DNA of 64,000 nt from NORP23 sp050302475. GTDB lineage: Bacteria; Pseudomonadota; Alphaproteobacteria; Rhodobacterales; Rhodobacteraceae. Below, one piece after another: positions 1 through 7,348 of the stretch (position 1 is its first letter; the number at the start of each line of letters is the position of its first letter). The notes under the pieces were generated by a model. That model saw nothing but the letters and a program-made list of their open reading frames with translations, was not told the DNA's origin and searched no databases. Where the stretch lies: positions 1-64,000 of the forward strand of contig JBNLBF010000012.1 in NCBI GenBank assembly GCA_050302475.1, read 5' to 3'. Both the position numbers and the translations under genes were made by a program.

Positions 1-516
1 CGGGTTTTCTGTGTACGTGAATGCAATCCGATCCTCGTCCCGAAGGCGCGCGACCAGATCGCCATCGGCAACATAGTTGCCGTCGTGATGCGCCACCGGG
101 ATCGTGATCTCTTCGCCCTTACGATATTTATTGGTGAAGGGACTATTGGTGGTGGTGACTTTCAGTCCGACATCCTTGCAGACAAATTTCAGCCCCGAAT
201 TGCGCATAAGAGCGCCGGGCAGCAGGCCACTTTCGATTAGCACCTGAAATCCGTTGCAAATACCCAGTACATGGCCGCCAACCTGTGCAAAATCGACAAC
301 CGAGCGCATGATCGGCGAGCGTGCCGCAATCGCCCCGCAGCGCAAATAATCGCCAAACGAAAACCCGCCCGGCACCGCGACCACATCAAGGCCAGAGGGC
401 AGGGCGGCATCTTTGTGCCAAACCATTTCAGTTTTGCGCCCGGTTACCCGTTCGAACGCAACCGCCAGATCACGATCGCAGTTGGATCCCGGAAAGACGA
501 TAACCGCCGCCCGCAT
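1..516 (-). CDS. purQ: Phosphoribosylformylglycinamidine synthase subunit PurQ (3' end outside window)
   Basis: Glutaminase subunit of the PurS-PurQ-PurL complex, which makes FGAM in purine synthesis. I translated it directly from the minus strand: it starts MRAAVIVFPGSNCD and shows the class I amidotransferase elements GGFSFGDYLRCG (about residues 50-61) and the nucleophile elbow LGICNGFQ with Cys87. The first 172 codons are visible; the family is about 220 residues, so the catalytic His/Glu pair lies beyond the left edge. The ATG overlaps the purS stop (TGATG), so the two are translationally coupled in the order purC-purS-purQ. Confidence 0.95.
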   Translation of the reverse strand, partial: MRAAVIVFPGSNCDRDLAVAFERVTGRKTEMVWHKDAALPSGLDVVAVPGGFSFGDYLRCGAIAARSPIMRSVVDFAQVGGHVLGICNGFQVLIESGLLPGALMRNSGLKFVCKDVGLKVTTTNSPFTNKYRKGEEITIPVAHHDGNYVADGDLVARLRDEDRIAFTYTENP

Positions 517-755
517 CAGGCGATCTCCACCGAGTAATTTTCGATAACCGTGTTGGCCAACAGTTTCTCGCACATTGCGGTCACTTCGGCCTCGGCCTGT
601 GCCTTGTCGGTCTGATCCAGTTCAAGCTCGATCATTTTGCCCTGACGGACATCATTCACCCCATCGAACCCCAGCGATCCGAGGGCGTGTTTCACCGCCT
701 CTCCCTGCGGGTCCAGAACACCGGTTTTCAGGGTGACGAATACGCGGGCTTTCAT
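516..755 (-). CDS. purS: Phosphoribosylformylglycinamidine synthase subunit PurS
   Basis: Small 79-residue subunit that bridges PurQ and PurL and helps ammonia transfer in FGAM synthesis. The start MKARVFVTLKTGVLDPQG and the segment ALGSLGFDGVNDVRQGK are typical of PurS, and the length matches the family. It begins 12 bases after the purC stop and overlaps the purQ start by one base. Presence of purS with separate purQ is the usual alphaproteobacterial arrangement rather than the large gammaproteobacterial PurL. Confidence 0.96.
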   Translation of the reverse strand: MKARVFVTLKTGVLDPQGEAVKHALGSLGFDGVNDVRQGKMIELELDQTDKAQAEAEVTAMCEKLLANTVIENYSVEIA

Positions 756-767
756 GCGAGCTTCTCC

Positions 768-1529
768 TTATTTTACAAGCTTAGGACCGGTTCCGGACCC
801 GGATTTTTTCGGCATCACCCCCAGACGGGTGGCAAGTTCCGTGTAGGCATCGGCCAGATTGCCGAGATCCTGTCGGAACACGTCTTTATCGAGCTTCCGG
901 CCCGTTTCGACGTCCCACAGACGGCAACTGTCGGGGCTGATTTCGTCTGCCAGAACGATCCGGCTGAAATCGCCTTCGAATTTACGACCAAACTCGATCT
1001 TGAAATCGATCAGTTTGACTCCGATCCCGTGCATCACACCGGACAGGAAGTCGTTCACCCGCATCGCCATCTGGATAATCTCGTCCAGCTCCTGTGGAGT
1101 CGCCCATTGGAAGGCGAAGATATGTTCTTCGGACACGATCGGATCGTGCAGCGCATCGTCTTTGTAGTAATATTCGATGATCGGACGGGGAAGGGGGGTG
1201 CCTTCCTCGACGCCAAGGCGCTTGGACATGGACCCGGCGGCCACATTGCGGACGACAACCTCCAGCGGGATGATCTCCACCGCGTAGACCAGCTGCTCGC
1301 GCATATTCAGGCGTTTGATGAAATGAGTCGGCAGGCCGATCCCGTTCAGTCCGGTCATAAAATGTTCGGACAGACGATTGTTCAACACGCCTTTGCCTTC
1401 GATCACCTCTTTCTTTGTGGCATCGAATGCGGTGGTGTCATCCTTGAAATACTGAACGATGGTGCCCGGTTCCGGTCCTTCGTAAAGGATCTTGGCCTTG
1501 CCTTCGTAAATCATTCTGCGTCGGGCCAT
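768..1529 (-). CDS. purC: Phosphoribosylaminoimidazole-succinocarboxamide synthase PurC
   Basis: SAICAR synthase: joins CAIR and aspartate using ATP. The 253-residue product starts MARRRMIYEGKAKILYEG; the longer reading frame begins at 1583, but a GGAGG-like ribosome binding site lies just upstream of the ATG at 1529, so I use that one. Visible family motifs are GKAKILYEG near the N-terminus, FKDDTTAFDA, DFKIEFGR and LADEISPDSCRLWD. It leads the purC-purS-purQ operon and diverges from the DUF1476 gene. Confidence 0.95.
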   Translation of the reverse strand: MARRRMIYEGKAKILYEGPEPGTIVQYFKDDTTAFDATKKEVIEGKGVLNNRLSEHFMTGLNGIGLPTHFIKRLNMREQLVYAVEIIPLEVVVRNVAAGSMSKRLGVEEGTPLPRPIIEYYYKDDALHDPIVSEEHIFAFQWATPQELDEIIQMAMRVNDFLSGVMHGIGVKLIDFKIEFGRKFEGDFSRIVLADEISPDSCRLWDVETGRKLDKDVFRQDLGNLADAYTELATRLGVMPKKSGSGTGPKLVK

Positions 1530-1662
1530 GTTTGCCTCCGTCACTCGCTTGGCGTTCGTATATGCTTTCACTCGAAAAGGCACAAGGATTCGCGCGCAAA
1601 GCCTTGCCGGTAATGCCGCAAATGGTTACTTATGCGTCAAACCAGTCTTAACGGAGTTAGAG

Positions 1663-1980
1663 ATGAGCACATTCAACGACCGCGAAAACGCTTTCGAGAA
1701 CAAATATGCCCACGACGCAGAGACCAAGTTCAAGATCGAAGCGCGCGCCAACAAACTGCTTGGTACCTGGGTGGCAACCGAAATCCTGGGAAAAACCGGA
1801 GATGACGTAGCGACCTATGCCGTAGAAGTTGTCAAAGCTGATTTCGAAGAACCGGGTATCGAGGATGTGGTTCGCAAAGTGTCCGCCGACGTCGCTGGAA
1901 AAATCACCGATGAAGAAATCCGGATCAAACATGCCGAGATGCTGCTCGAAGCACAAAAGCAGATAGAAACCGGCAGCTAA
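1663..1980 (+). CDS. DUF1476 protein, F1-ATPase zeta-type inhibitor
   Basis: A 105-residue soluble helical protein of the DUF1476 family. In Paracoccus this family is the zeta subunit, which binds F1-ATPase and blocks its hydrolytic rotation; that role is inferred here by family. The sequence starts MSTFNDRENAFENKYAHDAE, and the N-terminal stretch is the inhibitory region in characterised members. The reading frame extends upstream to 1528, but the ATG at 1663 has a GGAG element seven bases before it and gives the family length. It diverges from purC. Confidence 0.9.
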   Translation: MSTFNDRENAFENKYAHDAETKFKIEARANKLLGTWVATEILGKTGDDVATYAVEVVKADFEEPGIEDVVRKVSADVAGKITDEEIRIKHAEMLLEAQKQIETGS

Positions 1981-1989
1981 TATTCAAAA

Positions 1990-2056
1990 ATTGAGATAGG
2001 TCAAAGACAGACCTGCAAATCTCGATAGCCTCCTGCCAGACAAAGCAGGAGGCTAT
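1990..2056 (+). promoter_or_regulatory. Structured leader: two adjacent stem-loops, second hides the ribosome binding site
   Basis: The 77 bases between the DUF1476 stop and the next ATG (2058) are nearly all in stems. Stem 1 pairs GAGATAGGTC (1993-2002) with GACCT and ATCTC (2010-2014, 2019-2023), leaving GCAA bulged. Stem 2 is a perfect 12-bp repeat, 2025-2036 with 2045-2056, loop CAGACAAA. The AGGAGG Shine-Dalgarno (2047-2052) lies in the 3' arm of stem 2. There is no T run, so a simple intrinsic terminator is less likely, but an mRNA-end stabilising structure for the DUF1476 gene is an alternative. Confidence 0.65.
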
Positions 2057-2057
2057 T

Positions 2058-2243
2058 ATGTTTCGATTGGCATCAATCCTTTATGCGATGGCGGGGACGG
2101 TTCTGGCCGGGTCCTGCATTATTGCCGCGCTGACCATGGGATATGACACGCTGCCATATATCGTCGGCGCAGCCGCGATTGGCGCGATTATAGGATTGCC
2201 GGTTGCCTGGTTCGTGGCCAAAGCCATCCAGAATAACGATTAA
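2058..2243 (+). CDS. Small two-helix membrane protein, unknown function
   Basis: A 61-residue protein with two predicted membrane helices (about residues 5-27 and 32-54) joined by a short GYDTLP loop, ending KAIQNND. I recognise no domain. The AGGAGG site upstream is strong but sits in a 12-bp hairpin. Its stop overlaps the purB stop by four bases on the other strand. The ribosome binding site, clean hydrophobic pattern and position support a real gene. Confidence 0.75.
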   Translation: MFRLASILYAMAGTVLAGSCIIAALTMGYDTLPYIVGAAAIGAIIGLPVAWFVAKAIQNND

Positions 2244-3541
2244 CCGAATACCCGTTTGAAAATCGTATCAACATGTTTGGTGTGATAGCCAAGGTCGAAT
2301 TTATCTTCGATTTCCGCTTCCGTCATGGCGGCGGTAACTTCGGAGTCTGATTTCAGCTCGGTCATGAAATCCGCACCCTGTTCCCAGACTTTCATCGCAT
2401 TACGCTGCACGAGGCGATAAGCGTCCTCGCGGCTCACGCCTTTTTGGGTCAGCGCCAGCAGAACCCGTTGCGAATGCACCAACCCTTTGAATTTGTTCAT
2501 GTTCGCGATCATGTTGTCGGGATATATCACCAGCTTGTCGACAACCGACGTCAGCCGCGCCAGCGCGAAATCCAGCGTGATCGTCGTATCCGGTCCGATG
2601 CCACGTTCGACTGAGGAATGGCTGATATCGCGCTCATGCCACAGTGCAACATTTTCAAGGGCAGGTACCACCGACATCCGGACAAGACGCGCAAGACCGG
2701 TCAGATTCTCCGTCAGAACCGGGTTGCGTTTGTGCGGCATCGCGGAGGAGCCTTTTTGGCCCTTGGAGAAAAATTCCTCGGCTTCCAGCACTTCGGTCCG
2801 CTGCATATGGCGGACTTCGATGGCGATATTCTCTATGGAACTGGCGACGACCCCAAGGGCTGCGAAAAACGCTGCGTGGCGGTCGCGCGGAATGACTTGG
2901 GTGGAGATCGGCTCGGGCGTCAAGCCCATTTCCTTGCAGACATGTGCCTCGACCGCCGGATCGATATTGGCAAATGTCCCGACCGCGCCGGAAATGGCAC
3001 CGGTTGCGACTTCGTCGCGCGCGGTGCGCAGACGGCGCAGATTGCGATCCATTTCGGCATAGAATCGGGCGAAAGTCAGACCCATCGTCGTGGGTTCCGC
3101 GTGAATGCCGTGGCTGCGCCCAATGCGGATCGTGTCTTTATGTTCAAAGGCGCGGCGTTTCAGGGCTTCCAACAACCCCACCATATCCGCGATCAGGATG
3201 TCGGCTGCACGGGTGAGCTGAACGTTGAACGTCGTGTCCAAGACGTCAGAAGACGTCATGCCCTGATGTACAAACCGGGCTTCCTCGTTGCCGATAATCT
3301 CTGCCAGATGGGTCAGGAAGGCGATGACGTCATGTTTGGTGACGGCTTCGATTTCGTCAATCCGGGCGACGTCAAACTCGGTATCCTTGGCGGTCCAAAC
3401 CTTTTCGGCGCTTTCCTTAGGAATAACCCCGAGTTCGGCCTGTGCGTCACAGGCATGCGCCTCGATCTCGTACCAGATGCGGAATTTGGTTTCCGGTGAC
3501 CAAATGGCAACCATATCGGGACGGGAATATCGAGGAATCAT
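2240..3541 (-). CDS. purB: Adenylosuccinate lyase PurB
   Basis: Removes fumarate from SAICAR and from adenylosuccinate in purine synthesis. The 433-residue length is normal. The fumarase/aspartase-superfamily signature GSSAMPHKRNP is present near residues 265-275, with TSSDVLDT (about 94-101) and GRSHGIHAEPTT (about 140) contributing the catalytic histidine region. The start MIPRYSRPDM follows an AAGGA element. It is monocistronic here, about 0.7 kb from the purC operon but not joined to it. Confidence 0.96.
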   Translation of the reverse strand: MIPRYSRPDMVAIWSPETKFRIWYEIEAHACDAQAELGVIPKESAEKVWTAKDTEFDVARIDEIEAVTKHDVIAFLTHLAEIIGNEEARFVHQGMTSSDVLDTTFNVQLTRAADILIADMVGLLEALKRRAFEHKDTIRIGRSHGIHAEPTTMGLTFARFYAEMDRNLRRLRTARDEVATGAISGAVGTFANIDPAVEAHVCKEMGLTPEPISTQVIPRDRHAAFFAALGVVASSIENIAIEVRHMQRTEVLEAEEFFSKGQKGSSAMPHKRNPVLTENLTGLARLVRMSVVPALENVALWHERDISHSSVERGIGPDTTITLDFALARLTSVVDKLVIYPDNMIANMNKFKGLVHSQRVLLALTQKGVSREDAYRLVQRNAMKVWEQGADFMTELKSDSEVTAAMTEAEIEDKFDLGYHTKHVDTIFKRVFG

Positions 3542-3603
3542 GCGCGGGTCCTTTCCTGCTGGCAGCAGCGGTCAGCTACCAAGCAGGGCAGGATTCGGCA
3601 AGC

Positions 3604-4482
3604 TCAGATCGCCTGACGGGTGTTTGGGTTGGTTTTCGCACGCATCCGCGCCTCTCGCCGAAACTCACGCGGCGATTTGCCGGTGTTCTGCGTAAATACG
3701 CGGGTGAAATAGGCGGGCGTCTGGAATCCCAGCTCCTCGGCGATTTTACCGATCCGCTCGTCGGAATGCGCAAGGGCTCGTCGAGCTTCGAGTATCGTGC
3801 GATCCTGAATGAGCTTTGTGGCGGGCTTGCCGGTAGTTTCCCGGCAAACGCGTGTCAGATGTGTTGTCGTTACCGATAACGCCCCCGCATAATCTTTCAC
3901 CGTATCGGGCGACGAAAAGCGATCCTCCAACCGTTCGATGAATTTACGCATCAAGCGCCGCCGCGCGGTGTTGCTGCTGACTTTGCCTTTCAAAGGTCCG
4001 TTTTGCATTCGGCGAAACCGAACCGCCAGCAAACCGGCATGATGCTGCAACGCTTCATCCCGGTCAGGATTGTCAGACACATATTCTGCATTCAGCGCGG
4101 TAAATATCCCGGTCAGATGCGCCTGTTCTGTCGGGCGGGGCAGGGCTGTCATGACCGGACCTTCGGGCAGGGTAATCCCCACATCCGATGCCAGTGAGAC
4201 AACCCAACCGACGGTAGAGGGCGTAAATTCAAACCCGTGAACCGTCAGGTTTGGAACATAGATCGCGGTTGAAGGGCCAAAACCGTGTGTCTGACCGTCA
4301 AGGCGAATGCGGCCGCCACCTCGGGTCACCCAGAAAAACTGGTGCATGTCGTAATGACGACGTTCTTCCAGCTTCCAGGGATGCTTCTGTCCCCGGGCTG
4401 AAATGCTCTCGCAATGAACGGATTCCGGCGGAATCCCGGCGGGCCGCAAGCTGCGGTGCAGGCTATCTGGGTCGTTATTCAA
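3604..4482 (-). CDS. AraC-family transcriptional regulator with N-terminal cupin
   Basis: A 292-residue regulator. The first half resembles an AraC-type cupin sensor domain (HQFFWVTRGGGRIRLDGQ about residues 47-64). The C-terminal half has two helix-turn-helix units, with the AraC signature around IAEELGFQTPAYFTRVFTQ (about 248-266) and TGKSPREFRR. Its ligand and targets are unknown. It stands alone, upstream of purB on the same strand, with a 177-base AT-rich gap behind its start; autoregulation is possible but not shown. Confidence 0.88.
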   Translation of the reverse strand: MNNDPDSLHRSLRPAGIPPESVHCESISARGQKHPWKLEERRHYDMHQFFWVTRGGGRIRLDGQTHGFGPSTAIYVPNLTVHGFEFTPSTVGWVVSLASDVGITLPEGPVMTALPRPTEQAHLTGIFTALNAEYVSDNPDRDEALQHHAGLLAVRFRRMQNGPLKGKVSSNTARRRLMRKFIERLEDRFSSPDTVKDYAGALSVTTTHLTRVCRETTGKPATKLIQDRTILEARRALAHSDERIGKIAEELGFQTPAYFTRVFTQNTGKSPREFRREARMRAKTNPNTRQAI

Positions 4483-4617
4483 TTTTCTGCCTCGGATGTT
4501 CTTTTGATGAAACTATTGCCTGAATAAATGTATTTTTTCAACAGTTTTCGATGGTTAGCTGATTCGCGATTCGTGATTGTGAGATATTTTCGACACAGTC
4601 CGGGCTGCGGAAATCAG

Positions 4618-4665
4618 AAAAAACCGAGTCAGGATCAAGACTTAGCGGGTGAAGCTGACTCAGTT
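4618..4665 (-). terminator. Intrinsic terminator of miaA
   Basis: On the minus strand an 11-bp stem (plus-strand arms 4655-4665 and 4622-4632, one G-U pair) is followed by six T residues (4618-4623). The 5' arm includes the miaA stop codon. The loop is long, about 22 bases. Confidence 0.7.
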
Positions 4666-5574
4666 AATTTTTAAAATGTCTTCAGCTATTTTTTGCGTGT
4701 CGGAACCATTATCGAGGGAAATCCTCTTCCAATCCGCCATTTTATTGCGAACCCATGTCCGTTGCCGCTTGGCAAACTGACGCGTCGCAATAACCGCGCG
4801 TTCACGCGCTTCAGATAAAGTGATTTCACCGTCCAGATAAGCCATCAATTCCGCAGCGCCAAGCGCTTTGGACGATGGCAGGGAAGGGTCCCAGTCCTGA
4901 CGATTGGCTTCAACTTCCTCCATCGCGCCTGATTTCAACATGATGTCAAAGCGTTTCTCGATACGAGAGTTCAGCCAATTCGTATTGTTTTTCAATGCTA
5001 TAGGAACAGTTTCTTCACGTAATAGTATCGGCGGAGATTGCTGCGATTGCCAACTGACCAGACTGCGCCCGGTGGCTTTCTGCACCTCCCAGGCACGTTG
5101 CAGGCGCATCGCATTATTTTGATCAGTCTTTGCCAGCGTATCGGCATCTAACAAGGGAATAAACGCCGCCGGACCATCCGCCAGACGCATCGCATTGCCG
5201 CGCTGTCGGACCGCGTCGGGAACCGCAGGTATTTCCGCCAGCCCCTGTGTAAGCGCAGTGAAGTACAATCCTGTTCCGCCAAGTATAATCACACGACGCG
5301 TTTCCGTTGAAAGAATCTCCGAAACCTCGCGCAGCCAGGCGCCAACGGAATACACATGATCGCGCGGGATATGTCCGTAGAGCCGGTGAGGCACGATAGC
5401 TTCGTCTTCGACTGATGGACGCGCTGTGAGGATCCGCCAGTTGGCATAAACCTGCAGGGCATCTGCGTTGACGATCACACCGTCAGTCATCTGCGCCAAG
5501 GCGATCCCAAGCGCAGATTTACCAGAGGCCGTAGGCCCGCAGATCAATATAGGTTTTTCAGTGCGCGTGATCAT
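4660..5574 (-). CDS. miaA: tRNA dimethylallyltransferase MiaA
   Basis: Adds the dimethylallyl group to A37 of UNN-reading tRNAs. The P-loop GPTASGKSALG occupies residues 13-23, followed by NADALQVYANWRILTARPS (about 36-54) for substrate binding and RQFAKRQRTWVRN near the C-terminus. The 304-residue length is typical. It lies downstream of hfq-hflX on the same strand but after a 136-base AT-rich gap, so it probably has its own promoter; its terminator overlaps the stop codon. Confidence 0.94.
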   Translation of the reverse strand: MITRTEKPILICGPTASGKSALGIALAQMTDGVIVNADALQVYANWRILTARPSVEDEAIVPHRLYGHIPRDHVYSVGAWLREVSEILSTETRRVIILGGTGLYFTALTQGLAEIPAVPDAVRQRGNAMRLADGPAAFIPLLDADTLAKTDQNNAMRLQRAWEVQKATGRSLVSWQSQQSPPILLREETVPIALKNNTNWLNSRIEKRFDIMLKSGAMEEVEANRQDWDPSLPSSKALGAAELMAYLDGEITLSEARERAVIATRQFAKRQRTWVRNKMADWKRISLDNGSDTQKIAEDILKIN

Positions 5575-5710
5575 TGCGTTTAGCTAGTCGAATTCGACGT
5601 TTAGCGCAATTCATTGCAACTATGTCTGATAAGATATTGTAACTGCTATGTAATACTTATTTAACATAATATATATTATACGTTTATTGGAATGCACAAA
5701 TGTACAGCCC
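5575..5710 (-). promoter_or_regulatory. AT-rich promoter region of miaA
   Basis: This 136-base gap is much richer in A and T than its surroundings. It holds a perfect 14-base palindrome at 5666-5679 that contains overlapping TATAAT-like boxes in minus orientation. I infer the miaA promoter here; the exact start is not assignable from sequence. I see no gene. Confidence 0.45.
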
Positions 5711-6973
5711 CTACCTATCCAATGTCTCAAATTGACGCCGGGTTTTTTCACTCCAACGCAGATTCAGATGATATCCTGATTCCGTCTGATCCTCGCCAAT
5801 CACAGCCTGATGATCATATAGCCACGCGCGTTCACGACCCTGATCAAAATTCAAATCCATATCTTGCTCGAACACAGGCTCCTGTAAGGCGTCTTCGATT
5901 GCCTGATAGAGAATGTCCAACCCTTGTCCGGTCAAAGCCGATACCGCGTAGGTCTGATCAGAGCGTTCAGCGCTATTCAACACCGTCTCCGCATCTGCCT
6001 CAGTTAGATTGTCAATCTTGTTCCAGACCTCGATCATGTTGGTATAGGCACCTTCCTCCACACCGATCGTTTCCAGAATCTCGCGGACATCTTCGGCTTG
6101 CGCGTCGCTTTCCGGGTGCGAGATATCACGGACATGAAGGATCAGGTCGGCGTCCAGCACCTCTTCCAGCGTCGCCCGAAATGCCGCCACCAACTGTGTC
6201 GGCAGGTCAGAGATAAATCCAACCGTATCTGACAGGATCACTTTGCGGCCCGACGGCAGCTCTATCCCGCGCATGGTCGGATCAAGCGTTGCGAACAACA
6301 TATCCTTGGCCAGAACCTTTGCGCCAGTCAGACGGTTGAACAAGGTGGATTTGCCGGCGTTCGTATATCCGACCAAGGCCACAATCGGATACGGCACCTT
6401 CTTGCGCGATGCCCGGTGAAGCGTGCGGGTTTTCACAACTTTCGTCAGTTGCCGTCGAATGCGTCCGATCTGTTCATCCAGCATTCGCCGGTCGCTTTCG
6501 ATCTGGGTTTCCCCGGGGCCACCGATAAAACCCAGTCCACCGCGCTGACGCTCAAGGTGGGTCCAGGACCGTACGAGGCGCGATTTCTGATAGGTCAGAT
6601 GCGCCAGATCGACCTGAAGCACCCCTTCCCGCGTTGCCGCGCGTTCCGAGAAAATCTCGAGGATCAGACCCGTTCGGTCCAACAGCTTAACGTTCCAGTG
6701 CTTTTCCAGATTGCGCTGCTGTACGGGTGATACACGCCCGTCAATGATGACCAGCTCAATCTCTTCCGCCTCCATCTGCGCGCCAAGTTCGTTGAGTTTA
6801 CCTTCCCCGAACAGTTTCCCGGGATGGGGTTTGGCCACACGGACAACCGCACTTGAAACCACCTCCAAATCCAACGCATCCGCCAGATTTACGGCTTCTT
6901 CAAGGGCTAGTTCAGGGGACCGTCTAAGATCGGACTCTTTCAGATCAGGATGGAGCACCATGCAGCGTGTCAT
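5711..6973 (-). CDS. hflX: Ribosome-associated GTPase HflX
   Basis: GTPase that splits stalled or stressed ribosomes. The product of 420 residues has the HflX N-terminal domain (GKLNELGAQMEAEEIELVIIDGRVSPVQQRNLEK) split from the G domain by a coiled segment, then G1 GYTNAGKSTLFNRL, G3 DTVGFISDLP and G4 NKID. The frame opens at 7000 inside hfq; I prefer the ATG at 6973, which begins just after the hfq stop and has GAGGAGG about 12 bases upstream. It is co-transcribed with hfq. Confidence 0.93.
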   Translation of the reverse strand: MTRCMVLHPDLKESDLRRSPELALEEAVNLADALDLEVVSSAVVRVAKPHPGKLFGEGKLNELGAQMEAEEIELVIIDGRVSPVQQRNLEKHWNVKLLDRTGLILEIFSERAATREGVLQVDLAHLTYQKSRLVRSWTHLERQRGGLGFIGGPGETQIESDRRMLDEQIGRIRRQLTKVVKTRTLHRASRKKVPYPIVALVGYTNAGKSTLFNRLTGAKVLAKDMLFATLDPTMRGIELPSGRKVILSDTVGFISDLPTQLVAAFRATLEEVLDADLILHVRDISHPESDAQAEDVREILETIGVEEGAYTNMIEVWNKIDNLTEADAETVLNSAERSDQTYAVSALTGQGLDILYQAIEDALQEPVFEQDMDLNFDQGRERAWLYDHQAVIGEDQTESGYHLNLRWSEKTRRQFETLDR

Positions 6974-6977
6974 GCTG

Positions 6978-7217
6978 CTATGCGTCCTCCTCACCGTCAT
7001 AAAGATTCACGGGTTGTGACGGCATAATCGTGGAAATCGCATGTTTATACACAAGCTGAGACGCTCCGTCGCGTCGCAACAGAACACAAAAATTGTCAAA
7101 CCAAGTGATGACGCCCTGAAGCTTTACGCCGTTGACCAGAAATACCGTCACCGGGTTTTTGGCTTTACGCACATTATTCAGGAATGCGTCTTGCAAGTTT
7201 TGTTTATCGGCAGCCAT
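6978..7217 (-). CDS. hfq: RNA chaperone Hfq
   Basis: Hexameric Sm-like protein that pairs small RNAs with mRNAs. The 79-residue sequence has the Sm1 core (VTVFLVNGVKLQGVITWFDNF) and the diagnostic Sm2 motif YKHAIST at residues 57-63. The tail is short (MPSQPVNLYDGEEDA) and acidic, as usual in alphaproteobacteria. It precedes hflX by a few bases and follows the trkA-trkH pair across a 131-base gap. Confidence 0.97.
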   Translation of the reverse strand: MAADKQNLQDAFLNNVRKAKNPVTVFLVNGVKLQGVITWFDNFCVLLRRDGASQLVYKHAISTIMPSQPVNLYDGEEDA

Positions 7218-7348
7218 TATTTTCAGCCTTCAGTTTTATGGATCGCGCAACGCGCGTTCTTGTTGTTATTGCAGACAAAAATAATCATAATTCCAACGAT
7301 TATCTAGCCCTGAATTGAAATTTGCAAACGGGAATGCACAAATTCGCG
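7218..7348 (-). promoter_or_regulatory. Probable hfq-hflX promoter region
   Basis: This 131-base gap between the trkH stop and the hfq start is AT-rich in its distal part (7260-7310) and contains TATGAT-like boxes in minus orientation. No terminator with a T run is visible for trkH. Placement of the promoter is inference. Confidence 0.35.

Noticed and set aside
687..1613. Long plus-strand frame opposite purC and purS
   Set aside because: It is the antisense shadow of purC with no family resemblance, no ribosome binding site and a His/Gln/Arg-rich composition typical of such shadows.
2618..3499. 293-codon plus-strand frame opposite purB
   Set aside because: Antisense shadow of a clear purB gene; no recognisable domain.
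3542..3603. Terminator after the AraC gene
   Set aside because: A bulged 8-bp stem can be drawn, but it is followed by the purB ribosome binding site and no T run.
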